Assembly: GCA_947442115.1 (NCBI GenBank)
Contig: CANEVK010000145.1
Span: 1-7,393 of the forward strand
DNA: 7,393 nucleotides
Direction of reading: 5' to 3'
DNA from: Bacteriovoracaceae bacterium
GTDB taxonomy: Bacteria > Bdellovibrionota > Bacteriovoracia > Bacteriovoracales > Bacteriovoracaceae
Below the pieces are notes generated by a model. The model was not told the origin of the DNA. It did no database searches and saw nothing but the letters and a program-made list of their open reading frames with translations. This document shows, piece after piece, positions 5,713-7,393 of this stretch. Within the stretch, counting starts at the first letter, position 1, and the number at the start of each line of letters is the position of its first letter. The position numbers and the translations under genes are program-made.

Positions 5713-5782
5713 GAAGGAGAGATTCGAACTCTCGACCAACAGATTAACAGTCTGCTGCGCTAACCAACTGCGCCACTTCCCA
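5706..5782 (-). tRNA. tRNA-Asn (anticodon GTT)
   Basis: The minus strand folds into a full cloverleaf. The 7-bp acceptor stem is TGGGAAG with CTTCCCA. The D stem is GCGC with GCGC. The anticodon stem is GCAGA with TCTGT (one G-T pair), around the loop CTGTTAA with anticodon GTT. A 5-base variable loop TGGTC follows, then the T stem GAGAG with CTCTC around TTCGAAT. The discriminator is G and CCA is encoded. The gene is 77 bases with CCA. It reads away from the divergent gene at 5929 and towards the accessory block. A T-run without a clear hairpin follows 20 bases downstream (5686-5681) and may help end the transcript. Confidence 0.97.
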
Positions 5783-5805
5783 ACTCATAGTCAAAAGGTC
5801 TGTAC

Positions 5806-5834
5806 TTTATAAACCCCCGAACTTTTTTTGTCTA
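5806..5834 (-). promoter_or_regulatory. Promoter of tRNA-Asn
   Basis: On the minus strand TAGACA (5834-5829, 5/6 match to the sigma-70 -35) and TATAAA (5811-5806, 5/6 match to the -10) are separated by exactly 17 bases. The -10 ends 23 bases before the tRNA 5' end, the usual spacing for a short precursor leader removed by RNase P. Confidence 0.7.
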
Positions 5835-5873
5835 TAAGCTTTTTAATCAGTCTCATGTCATTTCAGTTGATTA

Positions 5874-5895
5874 AAAGGCTCAAGTTTAAGCCTTT
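5874..5895. repeat. Inverted repeat in the leader of the 5929 gene
   Basis: AAAGGCT and AGCCTTT flank an 8-base loop, 34 bases before the GTG start of the unknown gene. There is no T-tract on the + side. It could be an operator or a 5' leader hairpin; read on the minus strand it has a weak TTTTAAT tail. Confidence 0.3.
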
Positions 5896-5928
5896 CCCGA
5901 CCGATAGAGTCAGGAAAGGAATTGTACT

Positions 5929-6402
5929 GTGGGTAAGAAACCTTCTCCCTATGTTCTTCGTGCTCTTTGTATTTTAGGACCGGAAGAGATCCTAAAACTT
6001 GCTCATGTTCTAAACCGCGAAGAAGTGATTTTTAAACAGGCTTCTGGAGATGATGTGATCTTTTGGAAGCAAGAAAGGTCAGCCGCTAAAAAACGGGATT
6101 CCGGGCCTAAAACTGATGCTAAAATTCTACAATTCTCCAGGCCAGCTCCCCTCCCTGACGATCAGCCTGGACACAGTTCAGAAAATGATTCTCAGGACTT
6201 AAAAATCATGAGTTCAGAAGTCATACTTATGCAGCGTGAAATTTCACGTGAGACTTCTATTGAAGGGCATAAGGCGGCTGCGAAATCCGGCTATTCAAAG
6301 GCCAATGAAATGTACGTGGTGAAGTCTAAATCCCTGGATGGAAAACAAAAAATCCGTTTCGCTTCAACCAATGGAGTCCTCGTTGATAAGAAACAAGCTT
6401 AG
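5929..6402 (+). CDS. Conserved-looking protein of unknown function
   Basis: I do not recognise this 157-aa protein. The GTG start is supported by AGGAAAGGA ending 8 bases upstream, a strong ribosome site. The N-terminal 50 residues (MGKKPSPYVLRALCILGPEE..., ending near DDVIFWKQER) look like a compact helical module. Residues 50-92 are polar and rich in Lys, Asp, Ser and Pro, probably a disordered linker. The C-terminal part (about 93-157) begins with a helix (SSEVILMQREISRE) and ends in a short strand-rich tail (EMYVVKSKSL...KIRFASTNGVLV). No membrane segment, signal peptide or catalytic motif is visible, so a cytoplasmic adaptor or regulatory role is possible. It is divergent from tRNA-Asn, and its TAG overlaps the astA-like stop by 4 bases, tail to tail. 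Confidence 0.7.
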   Translation: MGKKPSPYVLRALCILGPEEILKLAHVLNREEVIFKQASGDDVIFWKQERSAAKKRDSGPKTDAKILQFSRPAPLPDDQPGHSSENDSQDLKIMSSEVILMQREISRETSIEGHKAAAKSGYSKANEMYVVKSKSLDGKQKIRFASTNGVLVDKKQA

Positions 6403-7393
6403 ATAAACGGAATAGCCGTAATCTTCTGGGGTAGTTTAATACCCAATTCATTTATCAGTTGAGGATCCATTGAAACTTGTCCGTCTCCATGAACCTGGAG
6501 CTGAGTTCTCACAGCAAAAAAATCATACTCTGGATGTTCGAGAGAGACGATGACTTCTCTTGCTTCTTTAGGGTCATAACCTTTGTTGGTTATCAGGACT
6601 CCAGTGATTTTTTCTTTGATAGGTTTAACTTCTTTGAGCGGACATCGAAAATGTGGACCTCCGTCGAAAGGATCCACTTCGTAGGTATACTTGAAACCGA
6701 TGTTTTCCAGCATTTTCTTAACGGGTTCAGTTTCTTTTCCTACTTTCCCTATTGCCTCACGTGCTTCCAGTGGAAGAAGAGTCAGATAAATATTTTCTGA
6801 GGGAAATAAGCTCAGAATAAACTCTTTATTATTTCGACTGAGAATATCAGCTTCGACATAATTCATATTAAGAAATTTTCTTCCCACCGCTTCCCACAGT
6901 GGAGAATTTCCAAATTTATCAAACGGAGGCATGAGTTCTGAATGAATCATCGTTTTAAAACGTTCAGTATTTTTTGCCATGTATAGGAAGCGAACATATG
7001 ATAGCTGTTTCCCGAGCTTTTCTTTGTGGCCGCGATAATCAGGATTCAAGATGAGGCCACCGATTTCGGTAGGTCCATTTGTATCCAAACCAAGTTTCAG
7101 AGTTCCGTGAACGAAGCCCGTACTAATCGTCTGAGAAAATTTAGATTCTTGTCCAACTGAGAGATAAAAATGTGGCTCATCTTCTGTTCCATGTTGAGCA
7201 TGAATCATTGAAACGCCAAGAATTTCATTCGTGTGATAATCTTCTAGAACAAAGATATAATAATTTTTAAATAGCTCAGGGCTAGGATTATGAAAGCTCC
7301 TCATGGAGCTCGTAATTTTGTCTTTGATCATGTCTTCATCAGCTGGAAGATTGATAAAGACCATCATCTGGCTAAGATTAAAAAGATCTTTCA
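6399..7393 (-). CDS. astA: Arginine N-succinyltransferase (AstA-like), 5' end outside the window
   Basis: AstA transfers succinyl from succinyl-CoA to arginine, the first step of the ammonia-releasing arginine succinyltransferase (AST) pathway in the cytoplasm. Family blocks appear in order, numbered from the ATG at 7367: INLPADEDMIKDKITSSMRSF (5-25), TEIGGLILNPDYRGHKEKLG (100-119), RFLYMAKNTERF (126-137), SELMPPFDKFGNSPLWEAVG (143-162), YVEAD (170-174), IYLTLLPLEAREAIGKVG (193-210), a P-V-K-K-MLENIGF block (215-225) and VDPFDGGPHFRC (231-242). The frame stays open to the edge (KDLFNLSQ before the Met), and those residues fit the normal AstA N-terminus, so the true start is upstream and about 15-20 residues are missing. 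Length otherwise agrees with the roughly 340-aa family. Other ast genes are not in view. A related ornithine or other amine succinyltransferase cannot be excluded. Confidence 0.85.
   Translation of the reverse strand, partial: KDLFNLSQMMVFINLPADEDMIKDKITSSMRSFHNPSPELFKNYYIFVLEDYHTNEILGVSMIHAQHGTEDEPHFYLSVGQESKFSQTISTGFVHGTLKLGLDTNGPTEIGGLILNPDYRGHKEKLGKQLSYVRFLYMAKNTERFKTMIHSELMPPFDKFGNSPLWEAVGRKFLNMNYVEADILSRNNKEFILSLFPSENIYLTLLPLEAREAIGKVGKETEPVKKMLENIGFKYTYEVDPFDGGPHFRCPLKEVKPIKEKITGVLITNKGYDPKEAREVIVSLEHPEYDFFAVRTQLQVHGDGQVSMDPQLINELGIKLPQKITAIPFI

Larger units (their letters stand above)
5449..5763 (+). pseudogene. Remnant resembling the C-terminus of a serine recombinase, running into tRNA antisense
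   Basis: About 85 codons encode a sequence (FKAFFSGFERLPRCDKKMLL, then KAFMPKIIVHVDFRIEIKVN) like the extreme C-terminus of large serine recombinases: a short helix 'F...F..L...DKK.LL' followed by a strand 'I.VH.D..IEI'. Nothing of the catalytic or DNA-binding domains lies upstream; a TAA closes the frame at 5440. The last residues (SGWEGEIRTLDQQ) are only the antisense of the tRNA-Asn gene, so the true original end is lost or lay near 5700. TTG at 5449 and ATG at 5461 are possible starts, but expression is doubtful. Its position against a tRNA 3' end fits the residue of an integrated element. The recombinase match is by recall of family style and is not certain. Confidence 0.45.

Noticed and set aside
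5720..5763. Peptide SGWEGEIRTLDQQ as a true protein end
   Set aside because: This is the well-known artefact of translating the antisense strand of a tRNA; the cloverleaf is perfect.
6477..6800. 107-codon frame on + inside the astA-like gene
   Set aside because: It is antisense to a well-supported conserved gene and has no start signal or family pattern.

Overview
The window looks like the chromosome of a moderately AT-rich, gene-dense Gram-negative bacterium. Gene content and protein style (an AstA-like succinyltransferase, TPR proteins, a lipoprotein, resolvase-type helix-turn-helix proteins) suggest a member of Bdellovibrionota, perhaps the Bacteriovorax/Peredibacter side. This is an inference from style and not a proven assignment.

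Left part (1-1995): a TPR protein on + meets, tail to tail with a 4-base overlap, a 411-aa minus-strand protein. That protein carries an HENGH metal-binding motif and the downstream RP..G..H signature of the alpha-ketoglutarate-dependent HExxH peptide beta-hydroxylase family. It is the most interesting single enzyme here. No radical SAM partner or obvious precursor peptide is visible.

Middle part (about 1997-5712): this reads as an accessory block. It holds a small double-HTH DNA-binding protein (+) and then a minus-strand series: a 73-aa putative antitoxin coupled to a long PIN-domain protein, a GNAT acetyltransferase gene broken by one in-frame stop codon, and a translationally coupled pair of a small lipoprotein and an RNNNPGNI-type protein related to phage/lysozyme-like domains. 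The block ends in a recombinase-tail remnant that runs into a tRNA-Asn gene. A 12-base direct repeat covering the tRNA 3' end recurs at 1997-2008, just before the HExxH gene, so the block may be an old tRNA-anchored insertion.

Right part (5706-7393): tRNA-Asn (GTT) with a good promoter, a divergent gene of unknown function, and a convergent, 5'-incomplete astA-like gene (arginine N-succinyltransferase) that runs off the window edge.

The proposed linked functions are a PIN-type toxin-antitoxin module and a possible cell-wall-acting effector with periplasmic lipoprotein immunity. The second pairing is new to me and rests on gene coupling and protein features only. Three of the convergent gene pairs overlap at their stop codons, so transcripts must end inside or beyond the opposing gene.
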